A stretch of 62,005 bases of DNA, from positions 1 through 62,005 of the IMG/VR virus record IMGVR_UViG_3300025000_000103; one strand, 5' to 3'. How positions within the stretch are numbered: position 1 is the stretch's first letter; each line of letters starts with the position of its first letter. Under the pieces are notes generated by a model, which did not search any database, was not told the DNA's origin, and worked only from the letters and a program-made list of their open reading frames with translations. This stretch comes from a virus. Below, in pieces: positions 43,150 through 49,764 of this stretch. The position numbers and the translations under genes are program-made.

Positions 43150-43452
43150 TTATAAAACTTTTTCTATCTTCGCAATCCATTTCTCAATCACTCCTGGCCC
43201 AGGCATCTTATCAAAACACGCTGACGCCTGCCCGATGATCTCAGGCACATCGCTATCACCCAACTTACCGATTGACAGCAGATACTGGTATTCGCCGGTG
43301 CCCTCAACAAATAGTTGATAGCTGACTGATAATATCACATAGTCATCAGGGATACAAGCAGCAGCGCGGCGATAGACATCAATCAGTATTCTATCAACCG
43401 TGTTCTCCTGCTTCGGCGTCATGTGGTCAAATCTGTCTTTCCAGTTTGTCAT
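43150..43452 (-). CDS. Hypothetical protein between terminase and portal
   Basis: A 100-residue acidic protein (MTNWKDRFDHMTPKQENTVDRILIDVYRRAAAC, then PDDYVILSVSYQLFVEGTGEYQYLLSIGKLGDSD). Ribosome site AAGAGGATGC. A short alpha/beta fold is likely; function unknown. It is followed by a 110-base AT-rich gap holding the portal promoter. Confidence 0.7.
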   Translation of the reverse strand: MTNWKDRFDHMTPKQENTVDRILIDVYRRAAACIPDDYVILSVSYQLFVEGTGEYQYLLSIGKLGDSDVPEIIGQASACFDKMPGPGVIEKWIAKIEKVL

Positions 43453-43572
43453 TTTGCATCCTCTTGCCTAACACTTTTTTCTTTAAGTATCCACCGTGGG
43501 GCTAGTTGGCATTTATGCCATGACACGGCTTAATTTAATAAAAAACTTAAATTCTCTTTTTTGCTCCTTTTT

Positions 43573-45117
43573 TTACCGACCTACTCGCCAGTCTGGATGT
43601 GGTCGCCGTCCTTGTGTCTGTTTCCGAGGTTGCCGCGCGTTATCTGCCATTACGCCAGGGCCAATATTTAAAATACCACGGGCCAGCGTTTCATATCCGT
43701 CATATCCATGCGAAGCCCAATCGTGCAAAGGGCTGTCCTTGAAGGTAGACTTGTCTTCGTCCCATTCCCTGCGGAAAAAATCTAAACACTTTATCCCACG
43801 TTCGCATCGCTCAATATCAAAATAACAGGTTGCCAAAAACTTCCGGCTCTCGTTTATAGCAACGATCTTTGTTGGCGTCCTGGGGATGATATGGAGGTTG
43901 CGTAAGCCTAGGTCATAAAGTTGTTGTTCAGCCGTCTTCGGGTTTTCTGATGTGGTCATTACCCTTTTCCCGCCATCATGAGGAAGAAAATGGTTCCCGT
44001 AAATATACTCTTTCTCCTGTAATATCTTGACATAATGACCCCAACCGAGGCCAGAATTGGAATAATAGTCTATGATCTTATCTTCGAATCCATCCCGTTG
44101 ATGAAACCATATTGTCGTCTCATCATTAACCCCGATATCCCAGCCAGTATTAACTGGTATTGTTATGTCTACAGGGATCTTGCAGAATTGTTTATTTTTC
44201 CTGGCGTTAGCCATTTGCACGGCAAGATATGAACCTTCAACGCTTGTTTTAAATGCTTCTTCTGGCGTTGAAGGGTGTTCTTGGAATACTTTTTCTCCTA
44301 ATTTCCGGTGTTTCTCAGCCCACCATGCCATCTGTTCTTTGTCTAAATTGATACCAGCCTTGGCAAGCTCTGCAAAATATTGTTTGTCATCCTCAGAAAT
44401 AACAACCCATTTTGGTGATAACCTGTTCTTTGGATCTTCAAACCATGCAAAAAAATGCAGCTTATATTGCATCCTATTGAGTGGCGTGCCTGCTTGCTGC
44501 CGGTGTAAGGCTTCCATGCAATAGTCATAAAAATACCCGCCGTTCCCTTCAGCGGTTGACTCTATAAAAACAACACCGCCTTCATGAACTGCCTCTAGCG
44601 TCCCTGTAATGACCTCCAGCGCACGAGAAGGGAATCTTGCGCACAGCTTACCAAACTCAGAGATATGGACAAACTGGTACGTGCCGGAACGCAGGGACAG
44701 ACCGACTTCAATCGTGCTGCCGTTGCTGAATTTCAGCATTTTTGCTGTGTTGGTATCTGCCTGTCTGGCTTGCTTCAATCCTTCTGGCAAATTGTCATAG
44801 GGGAATTTTACTTTTTTCGAGAAGATTTTCTCGACTTCGTCGCGCCCGTGGGCGGTAAATCCAACAGAGTGGTTATCTTCGAAAAGGGCTGTGTCAAGCC
44901 CAAGGATTGCAATCTCTGTGGTGAATCCATGTTGGCGGCTCTTGAGGATTAGATTCCACCACCACATATCCGTGATTAGTTTATTTTGAGCGTAATTTAG
45001 TCTAAAAGGAACTCTTCTCCCCCGCTCATCAACACAGTAATATAGATTGTTAAGCCTCCATAACGGGTTCTCAAAATGCTCAATTACCTGTATTCGCTTA
45101 TCAATCGTCTTCTTCAT
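43573..45117 (-). CDS. terL: Terminase large subunit
   Basis: A 514-residue terminase. The ATPase part has a Walker A-like LKSRQHGFTT at 58-67, Walker B-like FVHISEFGKL near 150 (Ser-Glu), and coupling motif FIESTAEG at 184-191. The C-terminal RNase-H-like nuclease begins with NTGWDIGVNDETTIWF (first catalytic Asp) and continues with HFLPHDGGKR..TAEQQLYDLGL and the late DWASHGYDGYETLARG with Asp residues. It packages and cuts the concatemeric DNA together with the small subunit, and docks on the portal. It starts 17 bases inside the small-subunit gene. Confidence 0.92.
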   Translation of the reverse strand: MKKTIDKRIQVIEHFENPLWRLNNLYYCVDERGRRVPFRLNYAQNKLITDMWWWNLILKSRQHGFTTEIAILGLDTALFEDNHSVGFTAHGRDEVEKIFSKKVKFPYDNLPEGLKQARQADTNTAKMLKFSNGSTIEVGLSLRSGTYQFVHISEFGKLCARFPSRALEVITGTLEAVHEGGVVFIESTAEGNGGYFYDYCMEALHRQQAGTPLNRMQYKLHFFAWFEDPKNRLSPKWVVISEDDKQYFAELAKAGINLDKEQMAWWAEKHRKLGEKVFQEHPSTPEEAFKTSVEGSYLAVQMANARKNKQFCKIPVDITIPVNTGWDIGVNDETTIWFHQRDGFEDKIIDYYSNSGLGWGHYVKILQEKEYIYGNHFLPHDGGKRVMTTSENPKTAEQQLYDLGLRNLHIIPRTPTKIVAINESRKFLATCYFDIERCERGIKCLDFFRREWDEDKSTFKDSPLHDWASHGYDGYETLARGILNIGPGVMADNARQPRKQTQGRRPHPDWRVGR

Positions 45118-45574
45118 CAGGGATTAGCTTGAAAATTCCGGGGCTGCGTTTGGCTACTTCTGCGAGGACTTCTGACAATGGGTCTGATTTCTGTTTGTTA
45201 TCTTTCTCCCAAGCGCCAACATGCTTACCAAGGAGATCCAGGGCTTTATTTGCCCCGGCAGAATCGAAACGATATTCTCCGACCTCTTTAATTTCTCCAT
45301 CGACCTTAACCGTAACTGGTTCTGCCTGCATGCAACGTTCTGCGACTGTCTTGAGCGATTGTATGACATAATCCACGCTTACGTCGTTTCTAGCTGCTAT
45401 TTCCTCTTGTTTCCTCGCTATTTCTGCTTGAATGTTAATTTTTGTCAACAGTTTGCTGCCAATTTGTCTGGCTGTACTTTCTGAATAACCGGCCCGGATA
45501 GCAGCCTGTGAAGCGTTAAAATCCTTCACATATTCTTCAACAAACATTTGTTGTTTATCTGTCACCTTTGCCAT
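45101..45574 (-). CDS. terS: Terminase small subunit
   Basis: A 157-residue protein of the Terminase_2 type. The N-terminal HTH KQQMFVEEYVKDFNASQAAIRAGYSESTARQIGSKLLT binds the packaging site. A coiled oligomerisation part and a Lys/Glu-rich acidic C-terminus (FKLIPDEEDD) that contacts TerL follow. The overlap with TerL by 17 bases indicates coupled translation. Ribosome site GAGGTTTTGGT. Confidence 0.9.
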   Translation of the reverse strand: MAKVTDKQQMFVEEYVKDFNASQAAIRAGYSESTARQIGSKLLTKINIQAEIARKQEEIAARNDVSVDYVIQSLKTVAERCMQAEPVTVKVDGEIKEVGEYRFDSAGANKALDLLGKHVGAWEKDNKQKSDPLSEVLAEVAKRSPGIFKLIPDEEDD

Positions 45575-45605
45575 ACCAAAACCTCATGCAAACTGCAACC
45601 TTCTC

Positions 45606-45782
45606 CTAAAACCCCTCACGGAATGAACCAGTTGTTTCAATCACCTTAGAACTTATCCCGCCATTACGAGTGTTTACTTCGATAGTGACAGTGTAGCGGA
45701 ACGTGCCTGTTTTTTTGCCTATACAAATCGCTATCAGTTCAGCGCGAATGCGGGATAATATGTCTTCAATCTTGTCTAGCAT
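45606..45782 (-). CDS. Small hypothetical protein, 58 residues
   Basis: A short ORF behind a strong TCGAGGAGTGA site. It encodes MLDKIEDILSRIRAELIAI, then strands CIGKKTGTFRYTVTIEVNTRNGG and a SKVIETTGSFREGF end. The ATG follows the upstream TGA with no gap (TGAATG). It is probably a small operon member; no family. Confidence 0.7.
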   Translation of the reverse strand: MLDKIEDILSRIRAELIAICIGKKTGTFRYTVTIEVNTRNGGISSKVIETTGSFREGF

Positions 45783-45962
45783 TCACTCCTCGAAATCCAG
45801 TTCCTTTTCCCGGCCCAGATCATCCAAGGGACAATCATCAGGCACCACAAATCCATCAATATCAACCTCTGGATGCCCACCAATCCTGCAACGTGACACC
45901 AATTTAGCCAAAAAATATGGGCACATGTCACACAGGTTAATTATGATTATCTTTGTTGACAT
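45783..45962 (-). CDS. Small Cys-containing phage protein, 59 residues
   Basis: It reads MSTKIIIINLCDMCPYFLAK, then a CRIGGHPEVDIDGFVVPDDCPLDDL segment and an acidic end. Four Cys (CDMC, C, C) resemble small phage zinc proteins of the CPY..VPDDCPL type. The ATG is only 7 bases after the CCA of the upstream tRNA, with no ribosome site. A later in-frame ATG (45926) also lacks one. Confidence 0.65.
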   Translation of the reverse strand: MSTKIIIINLCDMCPYFLAKLVSRCRIGGHPEVDIDGFVVPDDCPLDDLGREKELDFEE

Positions 45963-45969
45963 ATTTTGT

Positions 45970-46055
45970 TGGAGGAGGGCAGACGAATCGAACGCCCATG
46001 TTTTACCATGCCCAGGGGTTCAAGCCCTGTTGCCAACCATTTAGCGGTGCCCTCC
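45970..46055 (-). tRNA. tRNA-Ser (anticodon TGA)
   Basis: Acceptor GGAGGGC pairs perfectly with GCCCTCC. The anticodon stem CAGGG/CCCTG encloses CTTGAAC (anticodon TGA, reading UCA). A long variable arm fits a serine tRNA. The T arm GGGCG-TTCGATT-CGTCT has two G-U pairs. CCA is encoded, preceded by a T discriminator, which is unusual for serine tRNAs (normally G). Confidence 0.9.
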
Positions 46056-46143
46056 TGGCGGTAGGTATATGATTCGAACATATGCTAGTTTTAACCAGTC
46101 CTCTGATTAGCAATCAGGAGCATTACCACTCTGCCAACCTACC
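46056..46143 (-). tRNA. tRNA-Ser (anticodon GCT)
   Basis: Acceptor GGTAGGT pairs perfectly with ACCTACC; the anticodon loop TTGCTAA carries GCT (reading AGC/AGU). A long variable arm (GGACTGGTTAAAACTAGC) and T arm ATATG-TTCGAAT-CATAT follow. Discriminator G and encoded CCA abut the next tRNA with no spacer. Both tRNAs head the terminase operon. Confidence 0.93.
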
Positions 46144-46158
46144 TATTGCCTCCAAAAT

Positions 46159-46195
46159 AAAAAAGGGCCACACCGTATGCGCTCGGTGCAGCCCC
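46159..46195 (-). terminator. Intrinsic terminator upstream of the tRNA/terminase operon
   Basis: The minus strand reads GGGCTGCACCG, 8-base loop, CGGTGTGGCCC and TTTTTT: 11 pairs with two wobbles. It lies 16 bases before the first tRNA, downstream of any minus-strand promoter in the 46200-46450 gap, so transcripts must pass it to reach the late genes. Confidence 0.8.
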
Positions 46196-46452
46196 ATGCC
46201 GGGAGGAGATGGAGGACCGGCAGACATTTATACCTATTAATCTATATGCACCGTCACAAAATTGCAAATAAAAATATCATTACCACAAAAAAACATCTAC
46301 CATCAAAGACGCATTTAGCGCCCACAAAATCAAACATGCGCCGGGGACATGGCTCATTCTGCGGTTTCAGTGTCAAACTTTATTTTATCAATCATGTTTG
46401 ATTTATGCATAACTACACGTTTTTATTGATGATAATATTTTATCAATTGTAC
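46196..46452. other. Gene-free divergent control region
   Basis: About 260 bases without a convincing gene separate the minus-strand late operon from the plus-strand early genes. It is AT-rich and carries direct and inverted TTGATAAAAT-like words (46390-46450). It probably holds the late promoter, whose best guess is listed separately. No tRNA or ORF with a ribosome site was found in it. Confidence 0.6.
46241..46267 (-). promoter_or_regulatory. Possible late promoter
   Basis: Minus-strand TTGCAA (46262-46267), 15-base spacer, TATAGA (46241-46246). The spacing is short and the match modest. It would give a leader of about 40 bases before the terminator at 46195, similar in plan to lambda PR'-tR'. 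Confidence 0.3.
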
Positions 46453-46481
46453 TTGACTTGTGGCATGGGAGGTGCTATATT
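46453..46481 (+). promoter_or_regulatory. Strong sigma70-type promoter for the early plus-strand genes
   Basis: TTGACT (46453-46458), a 17-base spacer, TATATT (46476-46481). The gene at 46526 follows with AAAAGGAGACAACC. Its -10 side and leader (GGGAGGTGCTATATTATTAA and the next 18 bases) are duplicated at 46818-46856 without the -35. Confidence 0.75.
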
Positions 46482-46525
46482 ATTAATCAAAGGGCAGGGC
46501 AATTAAACAAAAAAAGGAGACAACC

Positions 46526-46735
46526 ATGAAAAGTAAGTTCGAGAGAAGGGCAACCAGGGTGGAGATGGGACAAACGTCCCCTAATTTTTCAAAAGGATTC
46601 CCCTGGGACAGGCCGACTGTGCCGCCTGGCTTTTACCGGGCCGCTTACGGCCTGGTATATGCAAAGGGGTATGGACCGGTACGTCATTACCCGGTCAACC
46701 ACGAGACTGGTATACTCCCGATTGGCGGGGAGTAG
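46526..46735 (+). CDS. Small early protein
   Basis: A 69-residue basic, Pro/Gly-rich protein with a strong ribosome site AAAAGGAGACAACC. Likely poorly folded (TSPNFSKGFPWDRPTVPPGFYRAAYGLVYAKGYGPVRHYP). First gene behind the early promoter; function unknown. Confidence 0.7.
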   Translation: MKSKFERRATRVEMGQTSPNFSKGFPWDRPTVPPGFYRAAYGLVYAKGYGPVRHYPVNHETGILPIGGE

Positions 46736-46817
46736 GTCAGGTCGGTCTGGGGACGGATGCTACATTGGCAGCAATGACGGTGGGTCGTAATCCCTTCGTA
46801 AATCAGGTCAGGTCGGT

Positions 46818-46856
46818 CGGGAGGTGCTATATTATTAATCAAAGGGCAGGGCAATT
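46818..46856 (+). repeat. Second copy of the early leader
   Basis: The 39 bases from GGGAGGTGCTATATTATTAA to GGGCAGGGCAATT match 46468-46506. The -35 is not conserved (GGTCAGGTCGG precedes it), so it is probably a weak or dead promoter copy. It supplies a leader for the gene at 46885. Confidence 0.85.
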
Positions 46857-46884
46857 CAGCCAAAAAAAAGAGAGGGGATGGACC

Positions 46885-47064
46885 ATGAAAGATATCCAGG
46901 CAAGGCGAGAAGAAATCCAAAAAACGGAGGAAGAACTCCGCAAATACCAAAACATGATGACCTGCCGTGTGGTAAGACATCATATCGACAATCTCTTGCA
47001 ACGACTGGTTGAGCTTACCGGCTTCGATATCAACACGATTACTGGTATATATCGTTCGAAATAA
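46885..47064 (+). CDS. Small coiled-coil early protein
   Basis: A 59-residue protein from 46885, behind AGAGAGGGGATGG. Residues 1-25 are coiled coil (MKDIQARREEIQKTEEELRKYQNMM), then a short helical tail. The gene and its duplicated leader suggest it arose by cassette duplication. Function unknown. Confidence 0.7.
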   Translation: MKDIQARREEIQKTEEELRKYQNMMTCRVVRHHIDNLLQRLVELTGFDINTITGIYRSK

Positions 47065-47105
47065 CCCGGTTGATGCCTACAAAAAATCTACAGAGAGGAA
47101 AAATC

Positions 47106-47483
47106 ATGCATAATCAAGAAATTATAACAATCCTGGACGCATTGCAGACAAAGAAGTCATGGCTCAGAACTCAGTACAACAACTTTTGTACTGATTGGGC
47201 GGCACTGACCGCAGACGTTGAGCCAGCAGAAAAGGTGTATCTGTTTGATGAGGACGAATACAGTTTTTTCTTGCTCACCGGAGATGACAGGCTTGATTAC
47301 GATTACGAAAGCGGATATGGTGGCACTTGCTCTTCCAGAGAATACCCGCAAGAGACCATCAGCCGCATTCGCAAGGTTGCGCGAGCTAGCGGCAAAATCG
47401 CCAATTGGGTGAAGGACAAACAGCTGGAAATTGACCGGCTGAATACCGATGGAGAAATTTTTAGAAACCTTATTACCCGTTAA
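47106..47483 (+). CDS. Hypothetical early protein
   Basis: A 125-residue protein behind AGAGAGGAAAAATC. An N-terminal helix (IITILDALQTKKSWLRTQYNNF) is followed by an acidic/aromatic middle (YLFDEDEYSFFLLTGDDRLDYDYESGYGGT) and a helical C-terminus. A DNA-mimic-like acidic patch is visible, but no anti-restriction or anti-CRISPR family is recognised. Confidence 0.7.
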   Translation: MHNQEIITILDALQTKKSWLRTQYNNFCTDWAALTADVEPAEKVYLFDEDEYSFFLLTGDDRLDYDYESGYGGTCSSREYPQETISRIRKVARASGKIANWVKDKQLEIDRLNTDGEIFRNLITR

Positions 47484-47484
47484 C

Positions 47485-47594
47485 CATTCCCCCGGCACTG
47501 GAACTTAACACGTTCCAGAGCCGTGAGCGGTTAAACTGACCCGGCAGAATCCGGGATCAAACCAAAGCCCGTGAAGGGCAAAGGAAGGATTATT
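47485..47594 (+). other. Hairpin-rich gap
   Basis: It contains CTGGAAC-(7)-GTTCCAG and CCCGG-(6)-CCGGG hairpins between two small genes. They resemble stability hairpins. No T-tract. Confidence 0.5.
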
Positions 47595-47966
47595 ATGAAG
47601 ACTTTAAAAATTGGTGATGTTAAAACTTGCCGCCCGAAACCTGAAAACCCGAGGGATTGGCCAGATTGTCCGGCCGATCTCGAAGTATGGGCCAGCTACG
47701 AAGGGTGGGAGGAGGGCGATATTGCGTTTTTTGCACCTAAAGGGTGCCAATGGGTGCCCTTCCCCGGTGGAGGTTGGCAGTTGGTGCTGACCGCCACATC
47801 GGCCAGGAATGAACTGGCATTTGTTTGGCCTGGCCTGGGGAAGGATAAGGTCACAAAACTTCGCCGCAGGGTTGAAGATTGCCTGCGGAAAAACCCGTCA
47901 GCCCTGCTCGACGTTGCATCAGATTTAGCAGCAAAAGGGCAGATCAGAATTGATGACTTGATTTGA
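47595..47966 (+). CDS. Hypothetical early protein
   Basis: A 123-residue protein behind AAAGGAAGG. The N-terminal half is Trp/Pro-rich (CRPKPENPRDWPDCPADLEVWASYEGWEEGD, then CQWVPFPGGGWQLVL); the C-terminal half is helical (VTKLRRRVEDCLRKNPSALLDVASDLAAKG). Small acidic fold; no family recognised. Confidence 0.7.
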   Translation: MKTLKIGDVKTCRPKPENPRDWPDCPADLEVWASYEGWEEGDIAFFAPKGCQWVPFPGGGWQLVLTATSARNELAFVWPGLGKDKVTKLRRRVEDCLRKNPSALLDVASDLAAKGQIRIDDLI

Positions 47967-47971
47967 CCACA

Positions 47972-48030
47972 ACATACCCCGTGCTATCGGTTGAGCACGG
48001 GTAGGCAACGCACCGGGGATAATCCCCAAC
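47972..48030 (+). other. Hairpin pair before the terminator
   Basis: CCCGTGCT-(8)-AGCACGGG and GGGGA-(3)-TCCCC hairpins lie in tandem just before the terminator at 48033. With the terminator they form a three-stem 3' end. Confidence 0.6.
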
Positions 48031-48032
48031 GC

Positions 48033-48073
48033 AAGGCCGGATAGCTCAAAAATGGGTTGTCCGGCCTTTTTTT
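48033..48073 (+). terminator. Intrinsic terminator
   Basis: AAGGCCGGA pairs with TCCGGCCTT around a 19-base loop and is followed by T7. It ends the early transcript from 46453 before the microprotein gene. Confidence 0.85.
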
Positions 48074-48086
48074 ATGGAGAATAATT

Positions 48087-48176
48087 ATGAAAGATTGGAA
48101 CTGGCCTGCGATAATCGTCTGGCTGATAATCCCGGCTATATTTGTGTTGGCCGGAATCGTTGAATTTTACCTTTAG
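48087..48176 (+). CDS. 29-residue membrane microprotein
   Basis: A short ORF with ribosome site TGGAGAATAATT right after the terminator. It encodes MKDWNWPAIIVWLIIPAI, then FVLAGIVEFYL: one hydrophobic span with no tail. Many phages carry such microproteins near early promoters. Function unknown. Confidence 0.55.
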   Translation: MKDWNWPAIIVWLIIPAIFVLAGIVEFYL

Positions 48177-48293
48177 GCAAGCCACTGGCACAGTAAGCGT
48201 AGATGCTTCGGCGGAGCTAAAAGGGCAGGCGTGGAGCGAAAAGCTGAGAAGCGGCCTGCCTTGCCTAATAAATTTTACTTGCGAGGTGATGAA
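48177..48293 (+). other. Gap with a long hairpin
   Basis: GGCAGGC pairs with GCCTGCC over a 22-base loop at about 48223-48260, in a gene-free gap before the 48294 gene. A promoter is not obvious. Confidence 0.4.
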
Positions 48294-48608
48294 ATGGCAA
48301 AACAATTGAGAACATCAAGAAACGGGGAATGGACGGTATTGCATATTGAGGGAAATCCTGAAAAACCTGAAGCAGCACACGCAGGTATGATAAAATTTCC
48401 CGGCGGCAATGTCAATGTTACCAGGACTACAGAGGGTAAATATTGGGTGCATATTTGCGTCAATCTCCCTGAAACTGGCTTTTTTATCCAAGGCGATACG
48501 ATACCAGGGAAATTCGTTGGCGGCAGAATGGACGTTGTAGGTAAAGGCGTAGTTGATATCCATCCAGATGCCGATCATTTGGCTTTTTTAATTGAGGTGA
48601 CAAAATGA
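48294..48608 (+). CDS. Hypothetical early protein
   Basis: A 104-residue protein from the ATG at 48294, behind GCGAGGTGATG. Beta-rich (EWTVLHIEGNPEKPEAAHAGMIKFPGGNVNVTRTTEGKYWVHICVNLPETGFF, then HPDADHLAFLIEVTK). Coupled to the next gene by ATGA. No family recognised. Confidence 0.65.
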   Translation: MAKQLRTSRNGEWTVLHIEGNPEKPEAAHAGMIKFPGGNVNVTRTTEGKYWVHICVNLPETGFFIQGDTIPGKFVGGRMDVVGKGVVDIHPDADHLAFLIEVTK

Positions 48609-49051
48609 CCACAAAAAAACAAGGTGGGCAGCCAAAGCCAGCCTATTTGAAAACGTCCCACCGCACCGTCAACCTCCCGCAGCACCTTTGGGACGAGGTT
48701 GATGTTATCCCCGGCACGCTGGCCGGGAAAATGCGGTTAATCGTTGTTGCGGGGCTTGACGCCATGGGCAGATCAGGCATAAATGTTGGTCGAATGCTGG
48801 CCGAGTACTACCACAATATCGCGTGCGAACTGTGGAATGAAAAATATGGGTACGTGGAAAAAGAAACAGGGCAAACACCGCAGATAAAAGTGATTGATTT
48901 TGCCACGCGAATAACACCGTCTGCCCTCGGGAGTAAGGGGGAATGCCTCGTGATTGTCGCACAGGCAGAAATAGGCGGATTGCGTTCTACTTTTTCTTTC
49001 CGCCTTGATGGGACGTGGTTCGGCTACGAAGATGAGGAGGAAATAAAATGA
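48605..49051 (+). CDS. Hypothetical early protein
   Basis: A 148-residue protein, alpha/beta. HRTVNLPQHLWDEVDVIPGTLAGKMRLIVVAGLDAMGRSGINV begins with a ribbon-helix-helix-like piece. The end is beta-rich (GECLVIVAQAEIGGLRSTFSFRLDGTWFGYEDEEE). It starts at the ATGA overlap. Confidence 0.65.
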   Translation: MTTKKQGGQPKPAYLKTSHRTVNLPQHLWDEVDVIPGTLAGKMRLIVVAGLDAMGRSGINVGRMLAEYYHNIACELWNEKYGYVEKETGQTPQIKVIDFATRITPSALGSKGECLVIVAQAEIGGLRSTFSFRLDGTWFGYEDEEEIK

Positions 49052-49263
49052 AAAGTGAAATCAAAGCCCACGGAGTCGTGCCGCTGTCCGCCGGCGGGCA
49101 CGCAACCATCATCATTTTCTCGTCTGGTCGCCCATGCCGGCGAGTATTCACCGGGCCGGATAGCTTGCGCCAGGCCACGGAAAACCTCGCGCAGGTTATG
49201 GGTGTCCTGGACGAAACTCTGCCGCGCATCCGGGCAGCGGCAAAAGAGGGGTTTACGATATGA
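49048..49263 (+). CDS. Small hypothetical protein
   Basis: A 71-residue protein, alpha/beta (GVVPLSAGGHATIIIFSSGRPCRRVFTGPDSLRQATENLAQVMGVLDE). Coupled by ATGA to both neighbours. Confidence 0.65.
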   Translation: MKSEIKAHGVVPLSAGGHATIIIFSSGRPCRRVFTGPDSLRQATENLAQVMGVLDETLPRIRAAAKEGFTI

Positions 49264-49499
49264 ATAAATACCCAGCATGCCAGGAATGCAAGCACGCGGA
49301 TCTCGATACATGCGCTAGTTGCGAACCATCAGAGCGCAAACCGTCTGACCGCATCATGAAAACGATCCGCGAAGAGGTCCAGGAGGCACTTGCTGCCGCA
49401 AAACTCGCCGGATACCTGCAGGCACAGCGTGAAGAACTATCTCATCTTGATAGTATTATCGAGCGCATAAGACACATCCGCAAGGAGCTTGAATTATGA
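49260..49499 (+). CDS. Small Zn-knuckle/coiled-coil protein
   Basis: A 79-residue protein with N-terminal CQECKHADLDTCASCEP (a four-Cys knuckle) and a coiled coil (IREEVQEALAAAKLAGYLQAQREELSHLDSIIERIRHI). It ends in an ATGA overlap with the lipoprotein gene, so it is translated with it. Confidence 0.7.
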   Translation: MNKYPACQECKHADLDTCASCEPSERKPSDRIMKTIREEVQEALAAAKLAGYLQAQREELSHLDSIIERIRHIRKELEL

Positions 49500-49567
49500 A
49501 AAAATTAATCATCGCCGCCGCACTGCTAATGGCAAGCGGGTGCTCAACAATCGATAACAATTTGTAA
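49496..49567 (+). CDS. 23-residue lipoprotein
   Basis: A short ORF coupled by ATGA, encoding MKKLIIAAALLMASGCSTIDNNL. The lipobox MASGC puts Cys16 at the lipidation site, giving an eight-residue mature lipopeptide. The size is like colicin-lysis or entericidin lipopeptides and much shorter than Rz1 spanins. It is the last gene of the cluster. A role in envelope stress or lysis is possible. Confidence 0.65.
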   Translation: MKKLIIAAALLMASGCSTIDNNL

Positions 49568-49598
49568 AAAACGGGCAACCATTTCGGTGGTTGCCCGT
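49566..49598 (-). terminator. Intrinsic terminator of the replication-side transcript
   Basis: The minus strand reads ACGGGCAACC, 8-base loop, GGTTGCCCGT, then TTTTTT. A 10-bp perfect stem ends transcription of the minus-strand cluster. It lies directly after the structured element 49604-49726. Confidence 0.9.
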
Positions 49599-49603
49599 AG
49601 CTA

Positions 49604-49726
49604 TTCATCCCTTGTTCCAGCCGAGGAGGAACCCAGCCGAGGCGTGCTAGCCGAGCACACGTTCTATCCCAAGGAAACCCAGGCCCTATTTATGCGCCGG
49701 GCCTGACCGCGTTATGCAGGGATGAA
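49604..49726 (-). ncRNA. Candidate structured RNA, four-stem junction
   Basis: The ends pair as a 9-bp perfect closing stem: TTCATCCCT (49604-49612) with AGGGATGAA (49718-49726). Three inner stems follow: GTTCC/GGAAC (49614-49632), GTGCT/AGCAC (49644-49658) and CAGGCCC/GGGCCTG (49680-49705). The word AGCCGAG occurs three times in the loops. There is no ORF. The strand is inferred from the terminator that follows on the minus strand. It could be a 3' UTR element or an independent small RNA. Confidence 0.55.
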
Positions 49727-49764
49727 GACTTGCGGTATGACCGGCGCTGTCAGATTTTACCTAA

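Noticed and set aside
45970-46055. tRNA-Sec for the second tRNA
   Set aside because: The anticodon is TGA (serine), not TCA, and the acceptor arm is 7 bp.
46177-46401. Plus-strand ORF in the divergent control region
   Set aside because: No ribosome site, overlaps the late terminator, biased basic composition; treated as chance.
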